Positions 9,169-17,925 of a DNA stretch of 64,000 bases are shown one piece after another (the first letter of the stretch is position 1; every line of letters starts with the position of its first letter). This stretch comes from Acidobacteriota bacterium (GTDB lineage: Bacteria; Acidobacteriota; Blastocatellia; Pyrinomonadales; Pyrinomonadaceae): the NCBI GenBank assembly GCA_003223025.1, contig QHXR01000001.1, forward strand, positions 147,738 through 211,737, read 5' to 3'. The position numbers were made by a program, and so were the translations under genes. Below the pieces are notes generated by a model. It ran no database searches, was not told where the DNA came from, and worked only from the letters and a program-made list of their open reading frames with translations.

Positions 9169-9458
9169 GCCTAAGGTCAGAAATGACCGCCCCTTGATTG
9201 GGCCAAGCCAACCTTCTTCTTCGACGAAGAAGCGCGAATCCATACAGCATGGGCAATGAAGAAAAAACTTCTTCTATCGATGCTCGAAGAGATGAGTGAG
9301 TGAGCCACAGGCGGCTTTACTCGATACGCGTACGCCACGCAAATAAACAAGTCTGAAAACATGACCGAACCTGTAGTTGTCAAAGACCAACCATCATTGA
9401 AGCCGCCTTCCGCGGCCACCTAAGAGTGCGCGTTGACATCACCGCCGTCTTTAGAGAA
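9169..9458. other. Structured non-coding segment downstream of the transposase (possible bridge-RNA end)
   Basis: About 290 bp without a credible gene. It contains a stem CTTCTTC/GAAGAAG at 9213-9232 and several further short complementary runs (GAAGAAAAAACTTCTTC near 9255; GGCGGCTT near 9310 against AAGCCGCC near 9400). IS1111-type members of the IS110 family carry a long right end that encodes the guide RNA; this segment has a suitable size and position. Inference only. Confidence 0.3.
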
Positions 9459-9526
9459 GGCTTTAATGTGCGTCGCCTTTGGCGACAAGAAAGAACGGCT
9501 TTAATATGCGTCGCCTTTGGCGACAA
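9459..9526. repeat. 30-bp direct repeat, two copies
   Basis: GGCTTTAATGTGCGTCGCCT... at 9459-9488 and a copy at 9497-9526 differ at one base (ATGTG/ATATG) and are separated by 8 bp. Each contains the palindrome GTCGCCTTTGGCGAC. They immediately precede miaA and lengthen its reading frame upstream. Confidence 0.85.
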
Positions 9527-9536
9527 ATCTTATAGG

Positions 9537-10469
9537 ATGTCTGAACACAAACTCATCTACGCTATCTCCGGTCCGACGACATCAGGCAAAACCGCCCTCG
9601 GCGTCGAACTCGCGCTCCGGGTTGGCGGTGAGATAGTGAATTTCGATTCGGTGCAGATCTACCAAGGCATCGAGATCGCAACCGCGAAGCCGACGATGGA
9701 AGAGCGTCGCGGAGTCCCGCATCATCTCCTCGATTACGTAGATCCGAATGTGAATTACACGGCCGCCGATTGGGCTCGCGACGCAACTGAGAAAATTTAT
9801 GAGATCGAAAGCCGCGGGAAGATGCCGATCCTCGTCGGCGGGACCGGGTTCTATCTTCGAACGTTGATGCGACCACTGTTCGACGCTCCTTCGACGGACT
9901 CGACAATTCGTGAACGCCTGCGACTGATCAGGGAGAAACGCGGACCGGAGTTTCTACACCGGCTCCTCACCAGGTTCGATCCCGCAGCCGCGTCGAAACT
10001 TTTCGAGCGCGATTATGTCCGCGTGATGCGTGCTCTCGAATATTATTTCCAAACCGGCGAGCGATTCTCGGAACAGCAGCCGAATCGAGCCGAGCCGCCC
10101 GAGTTCGCGACGCGCATCAGGTTGCTCGTTCTCAACCCGCCTCGCCAAGTCTTGTACGAAAAAATAAACGCTCGAACCGAAGCCCACTTCGCCGCCGGAC
10201 TCGTCGACGAAGTGAAACAATTGCGAGCGGCCGGCGTAAACGACTCAACCAATGCGCTTGGAGCACATGCGTATCGTCGGGTATGCGAGTACTTGCGGGG
10301 CGAACGAACACTCGAGAGTGCGATCGAGCAGTCGAAGCAGGACGTTCGGAACTACGCGAAGCGCCAATTGACCTGGTTTCGGAAAGAAGATGTCGGGATT
10401 TGGCTCGACGGATTTGGTGATGATCCCATGATCGTTGAGGCGGCCGCAGGGTATGTGGCCTCGACTTGA
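9537..10469 (+). CDS. miaA: tRNA dimethylallyltransferase
   Basis: MiaA transfers a dimethylallyl group to N6 of A37 in tRNAs reading UNN codons. The 310-residue product has the P-loop GPTTSGKT, the substrate-specificity block NFDSVQIYQGIEIATAKPT, and conserved VGGTGFYLRTL, LGAHAYRR and KRQLTWFRK segments. The start at 9537 (MSEHKL) is chosen from the family's usual N-terminus; upstream codons derive from the 30-bp direct repeats, and the GG before the ATG is too close to be a good ribosome site. hfq follows, the miaA-hfq order common in many bacteria, but here a 290-bp gap with a promoter separates them. Confidence 0.95.
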   Translation: MSEHKLIYAISGPTTSGKTALGVELALRVGGEIVNFDSVQIYQGIEIATAKPTMEERRGVPHHLLDYVDPNVNYTAADWARDATEKIYEIESRGKMPILVGGTGFYLRTLMRPLFDAPSTDSTIRERLRLIREKRGPEFLHRLLTRFDPAAASKLFERDYVRVMRALEYYFQTGERFSEQQPNRAEPPEFATRIRLLVLNPPRQVLYEKINARTEAHFAAGLVDEVKQLRAAGVNDSTNALGAHAYRRVCEYLRGERTLESAIEQSKQDVRNYAKRQLTWFRKEDVGIWLDGFGDDPMIVEAAAGYVAST

Positions 10470-10484
10470 GCGGATAACTGTTAC

Positions 10485-10637
10485 TTCTGTTCCGGCTTTT
10501 TTTCGGTTTTATTCCGTGTGTTCCGTGGTCGTTTCGAGGTGCTCAGCCCAAGGACTATTCGGAGCATATAGAGAATCGGCGGTGGCCAGAAGAAGCACCG
10601 CGGAATACACGGAACACACGGAAGGGAACGGAAAGAA
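10485..10637. repeat. Long imperfect inverted repeat with iterated TTCCGTG words
   Basis: The left arm at 10485-10528 ends TTCCGTGTGTTCCGTGG and the right arm at 10598-10637 begins CCGCGGAATACACGGAAC. The arms enclose about 70 bp. Related words occur at 32170-32245 and 43014-43092. It may terminate miaA transcription. Confidence 0.8.
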
Positions 10638-10677
10638 CGTAAAGAATGGACGGTATGAGAGCTCGTGTGACCTCAAA

Positions 10678-10693
10678 ACAAGAAATTTCTTGT
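10678..10693. promoter_or_regulatory. 16-bp perfect palindrome overlapping the hfq promoter
   Basis: ACAAGAAATTTCTTGT is perfectly symmetric and overlaps the first bases of the -35 box described next. A dimeric regulator binding here would occlude polymerase. No regulator is identified. Confidence 0.45.
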
Positions 10694-10717
10694 CGTGAAT
10701 CTCAAATCTGATATAAT
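10690..10717 (+). promoter_or_regulatory. Sigma70-type promoter for hfq
   Basis: TTGTCG (10690-10695), a 16-nt spacer, then a consensus TATAAT (10712-10717). Transcription would start near 10724, giving a leader of about 36 nt before the hfq ATG. Confidence 0.65.
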
Positions 10718-10759
10718 CTCATGCGAATTGTAAAACTAAGTAAATAAACGAGAAATGTT

Positions 10760-10990
10760 ATGGAAAAACAAGCTGCCCAAAACATTCAAGACGCCTTTTT
10801 AAATTCTGCGAGGCGGGAAAGAATAAACGTGGTCGTCCATCTCCTCCAGGGCGCGACCCTCTCGGGCAGGATCAAGAGTTTCGACAAATTCTCGGTTTTA
10901 CTTGATGTCGGCGGCCAGGACGTCCTTATCTTCAAGCACGCCATCTCAACCATTTCTCAGGAACGAAAGACCGAATCGATCTCCGCCTAA
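10760..10990 (+). CDS. hfq: RNA chaperone Hfq
   Basis: A 76-residue Sm-like RNA chaperone that forms a hexameric ring and pairs small RNAs with mRNAs. The N-terminal helix ([17 protein letters not shown]), Sm1 motif ([21 protein letters not shown]) and Sm2 region ([12 protein letters not shown]) are all present; YKHA of enteric Hfq is FKHA here. The C-terminus is short, as in many non-enteric versions, so the flexible tail is essentially absent. It has its own promoter and leads into tmk and holB only 8 bp later, so it may head a small operon. Confidence 0.95.
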   Translation: MEKQAAQNIQDAFLNSARRERINVVVHLLQGATLSGRIKSFDKFSVLLDVGGQDVLIFKHAISTISQERKTESISA

Positions 10991-10998
10991 TAGTCAGC

Positions 10999-11628
10999 TT
11001 GCAGGGAAAATTCATTACTTTTGAAGGGATTGACGGGAGCGGCAAGTCAACGCAGCTTCGTATGTTATCCGGTGATCTGCGCGCCCGGGGAGTCGATCTG
11101 ATCACGACCCAGGAGCCGGGCGGAACGCCGCTCGGTCGAAGACTGCGAGAAGCTTTTCTCGAAACGGAAGAGACCGTCGCACCGATCGCCGAGCTTCTGT
11201 TGTTCGCAGCTGATCGAGCTCAGCACGTCGAGTTTTTGATCAAGCCTGCGCTTGCGGAAGGCCGCATCGTGATCTCGGATCGTTACGCCGACGCGACATT
11301 CGCATATCAGGGAGCCGGGCGCGGTTTCCCCGAAGCGATGGTAAACGAGATAATAGAGCTCGCAACCGGCGGGTTGAAACCTGACCTGACGTTATTCTTC
11401 GACATCACGATCGAGAACGCGATCAAGCGAATGGCCGGCCGACATGAGATAGGCGAGGGCCGTAATCGGATGGATGTCGAGACCGCGGATTTCTATTCTC
11501 GGGTGCGCGACGCGTATCTTAGACTCGCGAACGCGGAACCGGATCGTTTTGAGGTCATCGATGCAAACGGCTCGATCGAAGAAACGCACGCTAAGGTCGC
11601 GGAAGTTATTTCGGAGTTTCTAAATTAG
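10999..11628 (+). CDS. tmk: Thymidylate kinase
   Basis: dTMP kinase phosphorylates dTMP to dTDP in pyrimidine nucleotide synthesis. The 209-residue product shows the P-loop EGIDGSGKST at residues 9-18, DR(Y) motif SDRYADATFAYQGAGRG and the EPGGTPLG block. The start is TTG at 10999, consistent with where family members begin (short lead before the KFITFEG strand); no strong ribosome site is visible. It lies 8 bp after hfq and abuts holB. Confidence 0.94.
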   Translation: MQGKFITFEGIDGSGKSTQLRMLSGDLRARGVDLITTQEPGGTPLGRRLREAFLETEETVAPIAELLLFAADRAQHVEFLIKPALAEGRIVISDRYADATFAYQGAGRGFPEAMVNEIIELATGGLKPDLTLFFDITIENAIKRMAGRHEIGEGRNRMDVETADFYSRVRDAYLRLANAEPDRFEVIDANGSIEETHAKVAEVISEFLN

Positions 11629-12657
11629 ATGAAAGATTTGATCGGGAACAAGACGGTCGCAGAGAAGTTGTCACGGCTCGTAGAAGCCGGACGACTTCCC
11701 AACGCGCTTTTGTTCGCCGGTCCGGAAGGCATAGGCAAAAAGTTATTTGCGTTCGAAGTCGCCCGGCTTCTCGTTTGTACCCGACGCGAAGGTTCGTCAG
11801 CGTGCGGGCTGTGCTCAGCGTGTAAGCGAGCCGGCGAGCTTGCGATGCCGAAGTTTGAAAAAGGGGAAGAGTCGGAGCAAGTCTTTTTCACTCAGCATCC
11901 CGATGTCGGGATCGTCGTTCCGTATAAACGAAACCTCCGGATCAATTCCATCAGAGCTCTTGAGCGCGAAGCTTACTTTCGTCCGTACGAGTCTTCGGCC
12001 CGAGTGTTCGTAATCGAAGACGCGGAGAAGATGAACGACGCGGCGTCGAACGCGCTTTTGAAAACACTCGAGGAACCGCCGGCGACAACGCATTTGATAC
12101 TCATCGCTTCGCGCGAGGACACGCTGCTGCCAACTATCCGATCGAGATGTCAGACGATCAGGTTTGCACCGGTTCCGCTCGCCGATCTCGAAAGGCACTT
12201 GATCGACTCATGCAGTTTCTCTCCTGAGGATGCGGCGCTCGCAGCGAGGGTTTCCGGCGGCAGCGTCGGTCGGGCGATGGATATCGTTCCGGCTTCGTTT
12301 CGAAATCAGCGCTCGGCGATGCTTCACGTGTTGAGCGCCGCGATCAAAGGAAACCGACGCGAGTTGCTCGGTGCATCCGAGGAGATGAACAGTGCGGCGA
12401 ATAAGGACGAGTACGAGGAGACGCTTGAGATCTTGCAAGGACTTGTGCACGACGTCTGGCTGATTAGAAATCGAGCGAATGAAGTGGCGATCTTGAATAC
12501 TGACATTCGTAACGAACTAGCCGAGCTCGCTGAATCGTCGACATCGCAATCGCTCGCCGGATGGCTCGAGCAGATCGAGTCGCTGAAGGAGAACTTCATC
12601 GTGAATATAAATAAGAAGATCGCGACCGACGCTCTGTTCGTCGGAATGGCCGCGTAG
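11629..12657 (+). CDS. holB: DNA polymerase III delta-prime subunit
   Basis: A 342-residue clamp-loader subunit (AAA+ fold) that helps load the sliding clamp. Motifs: a P-loop variant GPEGIGKK, a four-cysteine zinc module around residues 48-66 (CTRREG..CGLCSACK), the Walker B/sensor region VFVIEDAEKMNDAASNALLKTLEEPP, and the SRC motif (TIRSRCQTIRF). Its ATG follows the tmk stop with no gap; tmk-holB adjacency is common in bacteria. The C-terminal collar domain is present by length. Confidence 0.92.
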   Translation: MKDLIGNKTVAEKLSRLVEAGRLPNALLFAGPEGIGKKLFAFEVARLLVCTRREGSSACGLCSACKRAGELAMPKFEKGEESEQVFFTQHPDVGIVVPYKRNLRINSIRALEREAYFRPYESSARVFVIEDAEKMNDAASNALLKTLEEPPATTHLILIASREDTLLPTIRSRCQTIRFAPVPLADLERHLIDSCSFSPEDAALAARVSGGSVGRAMDIVPASFRNQRSAMLHVLSAAIKGNRRELLGASEEMNSAANKDEYEETLEILQGLVHDVWLIRNRANEVAILNTDIRNELAELAESSTSQSLAGWLEQIESLKENFIVNINKKIATDALFVGMAA

Positions 12658-12668
12658 GTGACTTTGTG

Positions 12669-13103
12669 ATGAGTGCGGCGACGCAACAATTCGTTCCCGG
12701 GAGTTATGTCGAGCGCGGCCTCGCCGCGGCCGGCGCCGGTGGAATGATCGCAGGCTCGGCGGCGGTTTGGTATTTCGATCCGACGACGGCAGGTTTTTTT
12801 CCGGTCTGTCCGCTGTATTCGCTGACAGGATTTGCATGTCCCGGATGCGGACTGACGCGCGGATTTCACGCTTTGTTTCACGGTGATATTCTCGCGGCGT
12901 TGGATTACAATGCGATGCTTCCGTTTTTCGCGTTTCTTCTATCAGTCGGATTTATTGCGATGGTTTATTACGCTTTGAAAGGGCGGCGGCTTCCATTTAA
13001 CCCGCTGCATCCGAACGCACTGTGGATCTTCTTTGTGTTGCTGCTTGTTTTTGGAGTGGCGAGAAATCTGCCGTGGTATCCGTTCACGGTTTTGTTCCCT
13101 TAG
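12669..13103 (+). CDS. DUF2752 membrane protein
   Basis: A 144-residue membrane protein matching the DUF2752 pattern: a helix followed by CPLYSLTGFACPGCGLTRGFHALFHGD, then two or three further hydrophobic helices. The PGCG-(L)TR block is the family hallmark; function is unknown. The start at 12669 has TAGGTGA about 8 nt upstream, and GTG at 12666 is a less likely alternative. It starts 11 bp after holB and is likely co-transcribed. Confidence 0.85.
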   Translation: MSAATQQFVPGSYVERGLAAAGAGGMIAGSAAVWYFDPTTAGFFPVCPLYSLTGFACPGCGLTRGFHALFHGDILAALDYNAMLPFFAFLLSVGFIAMVYYALKGRRLPFNPLHPNALWIFFVLLLVFGVARNLPWYPFTVLFP

Positions 13104-13226
13104 GAAAATTTAGCCTGCGGAGTACGCGAAGGGTTCTGACAAGAAGTTGCCTTACTTGATCTGGATCAGCGGATTAGCATCCGCGAGTGACTTCGCCGAT
13201 GCACCTTCTTTCCGCAATATCTCGAC

Positions 13227-14258
13227 TTACTTCACAAACTCCTCGACGATATCTTCACCCGAAACACGTCGCATCGGGACGCCGTCTTTGAATATCATCC
13301 CGACGTTTCGTCCGAAGGTAATTCCAAGTTGCGAGTCGTGTGCTTCGCCCGGTCCGTTCACGGCGCAGCCCATGATCGAAAGATGTAGAGGTTCTTCGAC
13401 GTGTGCGAGACGGCGTTCGACTTCGGTGACGATCTCGACGAAGTTATCAATGTCGAGACGTCCGCATGTCGGACATGCTACGACTGTCACTCCGCGTTTG
13501 CGCAATTCAAGCGACTTCAGAATTTCCCAGCCGACGCGGACTTCTTCGTGCGGTTCTGCGGCGAGACTCACTCGGATCGTGTCGCCGATGCCTTCGTGCA
13601 AGAGAACTCCAAGACCGATCGCGGATTTTATCGTTCCGCCGAACGGAGTGCCGGCTTCGGTCACACCAAGATGAAGAGGGTAATCAACCTTCGCCGCCAT
13701 CAGACGATAAGCCTCGACCATTCGATTCACGTCGGACGCTTTGAGCGAAATGATGATGTCGCCGAATCCCAGATCTTCGAGGATCTTGATATGACGCATC
13801 CCGGATTCGACCATCGCCTCAGGCGTCGCTGTTCCGTATTTCTTCAGCAGATCTTTCTCGAGCGAACCGCCATTCACACCGATTCGGATCGGGACCTTTT
13901 GCGCTTCCGCGGCACGAACGACTTCGCGAACTCGATCGATCGAACCGATGTTGCCGGGATTGATGCGAAGCTTGTCGATCCCCGCGTCGAGAGCTTTCAG
14001 AGCGAGCTTGTAGTGGAAATGAATGTCGGCGACGATCGGAACATCGGTCCGCTTGCGGATCTTGTGCATCGCGGCCGCAGCGTCGTCATCCGGCACGGCG
14101 ATACGAACGATCTCGCATCCGGCCTCGACCATCTCATCGATCTGACGTAGCGTGCCGTCGACATCGGTCGTGTCGGTCTTCGTCATCGACTGCACGACGA
14201 CCGGTGCCCCGCCTCCGATCTGTATGTCTCTTACTTTTACTGCTCTGGAAACTCTCAT
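13227..14258 (-). CDS. ispG: 4-hydroxy-3-methylbut-2-enyl diphosphate synthase
   Basis: IspG converts methylerythritol cyclodiphosphate to HMBPP in the MEP isoprenoid pathway using a [4Fe-4S] cluster. The 343-residue product has GGGAPVVVQSMTKTDT at the N-terminus, a TIM-barrel core (ADIHFHYKLAL, INPGNIG), and C-terminal cluster ligands in ACPTCGR and IMGCAVNGPGE. I start at 14258 (MRVSRAV); the frame is open to 14297, but those codons are translated from the inverted repeat at 14266-14294. It is the last gene of the dxr-rseP-ispG set on this strand. Confidence 0.95.
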   Translation of the reverse strand: MRVSRAVKVRDIQIGGGAPVVVQSMTKTDTTDVDGTLRQIDEMVEAGCEIVRIAVPDDDAAAAMHKIRKRTDVPIVADIHFHYKLALKALDAGIDKLRINPGNIGSIDRVREVVRAAEAQKVPIRIGVNGGSLEKDLLKKYGTATPEAMVESGMRHIKILEDLGFGDIIISLKASDVNRMVEAYRLMAAKVDYPLHLGVTEAGTPFGGTIKSAIGLGVLLHEGIGDTIRVSLAAEPHEEVRVGWEILKSLELRKRGVTVVACPTCGRLDIDNFVEIVTEVERRLAHVEEPLHLSIMGCAVNGPGEAHDSQLGITFGRNVGMIFKDGVPMRRVSGEDIVEEFVK

Positions 14259-14265
14259 AGATTTG

Positions 14266-14376
14266 TTCAGAGTGCGCGATTTATCGCGTAGTTTCATTAA
14301 GCGATTTATCGCTGTGTAATCCTGAACGACGGGCTAAAGCCTCCGGTAAACTACGCGATAAATCGCGCACTCTGAA
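14266..14376. repeat. Perfect 29-bp inverted repeat (family D, copy 1)
   Basis: The arms at 14266-14294 and 14348-14376 are exact complements (left begins TTCAGAGTGCGCGATTTATC). The loop carries a further GCGATTTATCGC palindrome and a GGCTAAAGCC hairpin. The same arm word recurs at 44477-44595. It occupies the rseP-ispG gap. Confidence 0.92.
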
Positions 14377-14377
14377 C

Positions 14378-15727
14378 TTAGAACAACTTCGAAATATCCA
14401 GGAACGTCACAAACACGATCAGCAACAATATCACCGCCAAGCCGGTGAGCTGGATCCGTTCCTTCCACGCCATCGAGAGCGTGCGTCCGAACCAGGACAT
14501 CACTTTCTCGATCGCGAGAACTAAGATCTGTCCGCCGTCGAGAAGCGGGATCGGAAGCAGATTGAAAACTCCGAGGTTCAAACTGATCACCGCCAGAACC
14601 GAAACGAGTCCGGCGAATCCGGCTTCGCGAACGATCTGCGCGATCAGCGAAACGATCCCAACCGGTCCCGACAGACCTGCATCCTTCACCGCGCGCTGTC
14701 CGGTAAAGAGCTGACCAAACACGCGGCCCGTCAGTCGCAGAACTTCGAGATTCGCGTCCACCGCAAACGCGGCTGACTGCCCGATCGAAGCTTTTTCTTT
14801 GTCCTGGCTTTGATTCGTGATGCCGGCACCGATCAAATAATTTCCCTTACCATCGTCCTTCGCCGCGACCGTGACATCGGTCGGTTGATTGTTTCGAATG
14901 ACCGTCAACTTGACCGGCTCGCCCTTCGACTCCTGGACCACGTCGCGAAAACTTTTGATTCCCGTCACCGTGACGCCGTTGATCGAGAGAGCCTTGTCGC
15001 CTTTTTGAATGCCCGCTGCTGCTGCCGGCGAATCCGGCTGCGGGCTTAGGATCACGAGCTCGGTCGGATCCATATCGAGCGAGCCGACGACATTTCCTTT
15101 GAACTCTTCGCGCGATGGTGTGATCGAAAGATCCATTCGCTGGCCGTTTCGCTCGACGATGATCGGCACGGCACGCTCCGGCGAGATCTTCGAATCGTTC
15201 TCGATACGTCCCCAGGTCGGATTTTCTTTGCCATCGAATCCGACGATGCGATCTCCGACCCGTATGCCGGCCTGCGCCGCAGCTCCGCCATCCTTGACAC
15301 TCGCGACGACCGGCGACGGCATCGAGGGAACGCCGTACATGAGAGCACCCACGAATGGAATCGAAAGCGCGAGCACGATGTTCATGAACGGTCCGCCGAG
15401 CATTACGAGAAATTTCTGCCATCGCGGTCGAAGCTCGTAGAGCTCGGAGTCGGGAACCTTTTCATCGGTCGAATCGCCGCCCTCAAGCGGTGCCGTCGCT
15501 TCGTCGCCGTAAAGTTTTACGTACGCGCCAAGCGGGATCGCGCTGATGCGATAGTCGGTGTGGCCAACCTTGAATCCCCAGATCCTCGGTCCGAGACCGA
15601 AGAACGAGTACGCCTCGACGCGCATTCCAAATAGTTTTGCGACGAGGAAATGGCCGAACTCGTGGATATTAATGGCAATACCGAGGACGAAGATGACGGC
15701 AAGAATAACTAACAGTGTATCGGGCAT
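14378..15727 (-). CDS. rseP: RIP zinc metalloprotease RseP (site-2 protease)
   Basis: A 449-residue intramembrane protease that performs the second cleavage in regulated intramembrane proteolysis, for example of anti-sigma factors. The first membrane helix carries HEFGH at residues 22-26; the third ligand region NLLPIPLLDGG lies near the C-terminus. Two PDZ-like domains occupy roughly residues 115-290 (GIRVGDRIVGFDGK, GIQKGDKALSINGV). Start at 15727 is supported by AAAGGA about 10 nt upstream rather than the TTG at 15733. It is flanked by dxr and ispG, a conserved arrangement. Confidence 0.94.
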   Translation of the reverse strand: MPDTLLVILAVIFVLGIAINIHEFGHFLVAKLFGMRVEAYSFFGLGPRIWGFKVGHTDYRISAIPLGAYVKLYGDEATAPLEGGDSTDEKVPDSELYELRPRWQKFLVMLGGPFMNIVLALSIPFVGALMYGVPSMPSPVVASVKDGGAAAQAGIRVGDRIVGFDGKENPTWGRIENDSKISPERAVPIIVERNGQRMDLSITPSREEFKGNVVGSLDMDPTELVILSPQPDSPAAAAGIQKGDKALSINGVTVTGIKSFRDVVQESKGEPVKLTVIRNNQPTDVTVAAKDDGKGNYLIGAGITNQSQDKEKASIGQSAAFAVDANLEVLRLTGRVFGQLFTGQRAVKDAGLSGPVGIVSLIAQIVREAGFAGLVSVLAVISLNLGVFNLLPIPLLDGGQILVLAIEKVMSWFGRTLSMAWKERIQLTGLAVILLLIVFVTFLDISKLF

Positions 15728-15733
15728 AATCAA

Positions 15734-16118
15734 AAAATCCTTTATAAAACCACAGCTTTAGACCCGTAATCACCGGCCGAAGTTGCAAGGTAAAAGTTTA
15801 GAGCCGACTGCGACAGCGGTCAAACATCGTGATTCGAACGCCAGAACGGTTTCTTCGCACCGGCAAGAGCGACGGTCAAACATCCCGGTTCAAACATTCA
15901 AGATGATTTCTTTGCTCCGATAGGAGCGACATGTTTGTAAAATTCGCCAACATAAATTGCCTTTCGCTCCGGAGGAGCGACATCGCGGTCCGACTCCTAA
16001 ACGAGCCCGTATCGTGTGTTCGAGACCCAATTCTACAAACATTTCGCTCCTAACGGAGCGAAGAATATATTGCTTCGAACGAAGCAATGACATCGTACAG
16101 AAATGAGATCTGCAACCA
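15734..16118. repeat. GCTCC-N-GGAGC hairpin cluster between dxr and rseP
   Basis: This 385-bp gap contains several copies of a short palindromic unit: TTGCTCCGATAGGAGCGAC near 15912, TCGCTCCGGAGGAGCGA near 15964 and TTCGCTCCTAACGGAGCGAA near 16043. The first and last, with flanking TGTTTGTAAAATT / AATTCTACAAACA, form a long inverted repeat. The core resembles the 4510-4571 stem. No gene is seen. Confidence 0.75.
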
Positions 16119-17303
16119 TCACGCGCCAACCGGAGCGGTCGTCCGCACATTGTCTATCAATGCCTGCGCCGCGATCCTTCCGTCATCGTCAGCACTCAAT
16201 ATCGACTCGATCGAATCTGCGTCTCGAACCTGATGTTTCTCCAAAACCGATCCGATCAGTTTCGCTATATCGGCGAATTTGATCTTCCCATCTAGAAACG
16301 CCGCGACCGCAACTTCGTTCGCTGCATTCAATGTTGCCGGTGCGGTTCCGCCACGTCGTAACGCACTGTATGCGAGATCGAGACAAGGGAAGCGATCATG
16401 ATCCGGTTGCTCGAATGTCAGCCGACTCATCTGCGTAAAGTCGAGCGGCTCCAGGCAATTCTCACGACGATCGGGATAAGTCAGAGCGTATTGGATCGCG
16501 TGCTTCATGTCGGTCACGCCGAGTTGCGCCATTATCGATCCGTCGATCATCTCGACCATCGAATGCACGACCGACTGAGGATGCACGACAACTGAGATCT
16601 GATCGGCGTCGAAACCGAAAAGCCATCGAGCCTCGATCACTTCGAGTCCCTTGTTCATCAGAGTCGCGGAATCGATCGTGATCTTCTCACCCATTTTCCA
16701 ATTCGGATGATTCAGCGCTTCTTCGCGAGTCGCGGCTGCGATCCGATCTTTTGACCAATCCCGAAACGGTCCGCCGGATGCTGTCAGTATCAATCTTCGT
16801 ACTTCTTTTTTTGTTTCGCCGCGGAGACATTGGTGAATAGCATTGTGCTCCGAATCGACGGGAAGGATCTCAGCTCCTGATGACTCCGCAGCTTTCGTCA
16901 TCAGTTCACCCGCCATGACAAGAGTTTCCTTGTTCGCAAGTGCGACTCGCTTTCCGGCTTCGATCGCACGCAGCGTCGGAACGAATCCGACCGCACCGAC
17001 TGCGGCGGATACGACGGTGTCTGCTTCAGGATGCGTCGCGACTGCTTCGAGTCCTTTCGAATTCAATTCGATCTTTGGAGACTGTCCGCCGAGACGATGC
17101 AGTTCGCGTTCGAGGGATTCCGCGCGATCGGCGCTCTCAACCGATACGAGCTCGGGTTTGAATTTTACGATCTGCTCGGCGAGCTTCGACATGTTCCTTC
17201 CGGCACCGAGCGCGACCACGCGAAGATCGCCGAGATGTTCGATTACTTTTAGAGTATTGCAGCCGATCGAGCCGGTGGAACCTAAGATGGAGATGCCTTT
17301 CAT
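16119..17303 (-). CDS. dxr: 1-deoxy-D-xylulose 5-phosphate reductoisomerase
   Basis: Dxr (IspC) makes methylerythritol phosphate from DXP with NADPH, the committed step of the MEP pathway. The 394-residue product has the N-terminal NADPH site GSTGSIGCNTL, ALANKETLVMAGE, the metal/substrate block PVDSEHNAI, the flexible-loop region TASGGPFRDW, and NHPNWKMGEKITIDSATLMNKGLE. Length and blocks are complete. It heads a minus-strand set with rseP and ispG, giving two steps of the same pathway. Confidence 0.96.
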   Translation of the reverse strand: MKGISILGSTGSIGCNTLKVIEHLGDLRVVALGAGRNMSKLAEQIVKFKPELVSVESADRAESLERELHRLGGQSPKIELNSKGLEAVATHPEADTVVSAAVGAVGFVPTLRAIEAGKRVALANKETLVMAGELMTKAAESSGAEILPVDSEHNAIHQCLRGETKKEVRRLILTASGGPFRDWSKDRIAAATREEALNHPNWKMGEKITIDSATLMNKGLEVIEARWLFGFDADQISVVVHPQSVVHSMVEMIDGSIMAQLGVTDMKHAIQYALTYPDRRENCLEPLDFTQMSRLTFEQPDHDRFPCLDLAYSALRRGGTAPATLNAANEVAVAAFLDGKIKFADIAKLIGSVLEKHQVRDADSIESILSADDDGRIAAQALIDNVRTTAPVGA

Positions 17304-17493
17304 AAGCGGCGACGCAGTACCGAAAGGTTAACATATTCGGCCATCGCGGCACGACCATTGCAACTAAATGCTTGTGTCACCTGATTTACGAAACTTTGCA
17401 TTCAAACCGCGAACTTTATTGGATTCAGGGGCGTCATAAAAACGAACGGTTGAAAATCGGCCGTTCATAAATTGAACGATCAAGGGAGGAACT

Positions 17494-17784
17494 ATGAAGA
17501 AAGCAATTATTTTGTCATTGATGTTGGGAAGTGCCTTGGTGGCATTGCCGGCAGTAGAAGCAAACGCAGCAACAACCACCGTGGCACCGCAGGTGATCAC
17601 GGTTCGACAACGGCCGGTGCGATATCGTCGAGGACGAACTCGTATAGTGACGTCGACGAGGATCACTCGAGTTGGCGCGTATCGTTATCGCGAGACCATT
17701 CGCACGACCTATTTTGCTAATGGTCGAACGCGTACCCAGGTCATCAGCCGTGTTCGTATCGGTCGCGGTTACAGGAACTACTAA
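17494..17784 (+). CDS. Small secreted basic protein
   Basis: A 96-residue protein with a clear Sec signal peptide (KKAIILSLMLGSALVALPA, cleavage likely after ANA). The mature part is short, very Arg-rich (VRYRRGRTR, GRTRTQVISRVRIGRGYR) and Thr/Tyr-rich, with a beta-strand repeat pattern. It has an excellent ribosome site (GGGAGGAACT before ATG) and its own terminator, so it is probably well expressed. I do not recognise a family; an envelope or nucleic-acid/polyanion-binding role is only a guess from its charge. Confidence 0.75.
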   Translation: MKKAIILSLMLGSALVALPAVEANAATTTVAPQVITVRQRPVRYRRGRTRIVTSTRITRVGAYRYRETIRTTYFANGRTRTQVISRVRIGRGYRNY

Positions 17785-17805
17785 TCCGACTGGATAGTAA
17801 ACGAG

Positions 17806-17833
17806 AAAGCGGGCCTCGGTGCCCGCTTTTTTA
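17806..17833 (+). terminator. Rho-independent terminator
   Basis: AAAGCGGGC, loop CTCGGT, GCCCGCTTTTTT. A strong stem with a T run, 22 bp after the small secreted protein gene. Confidence 0.9.
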
Positions 17834-17925
17834 TAATCACTTTTCTTATTCGTGTTCTTTCGTGTGCTTTAGTGGTTCCGGTCCGCGACGCAGAAGAAAC
17901 TGGAACTGCGAATCCACACGAAAAA

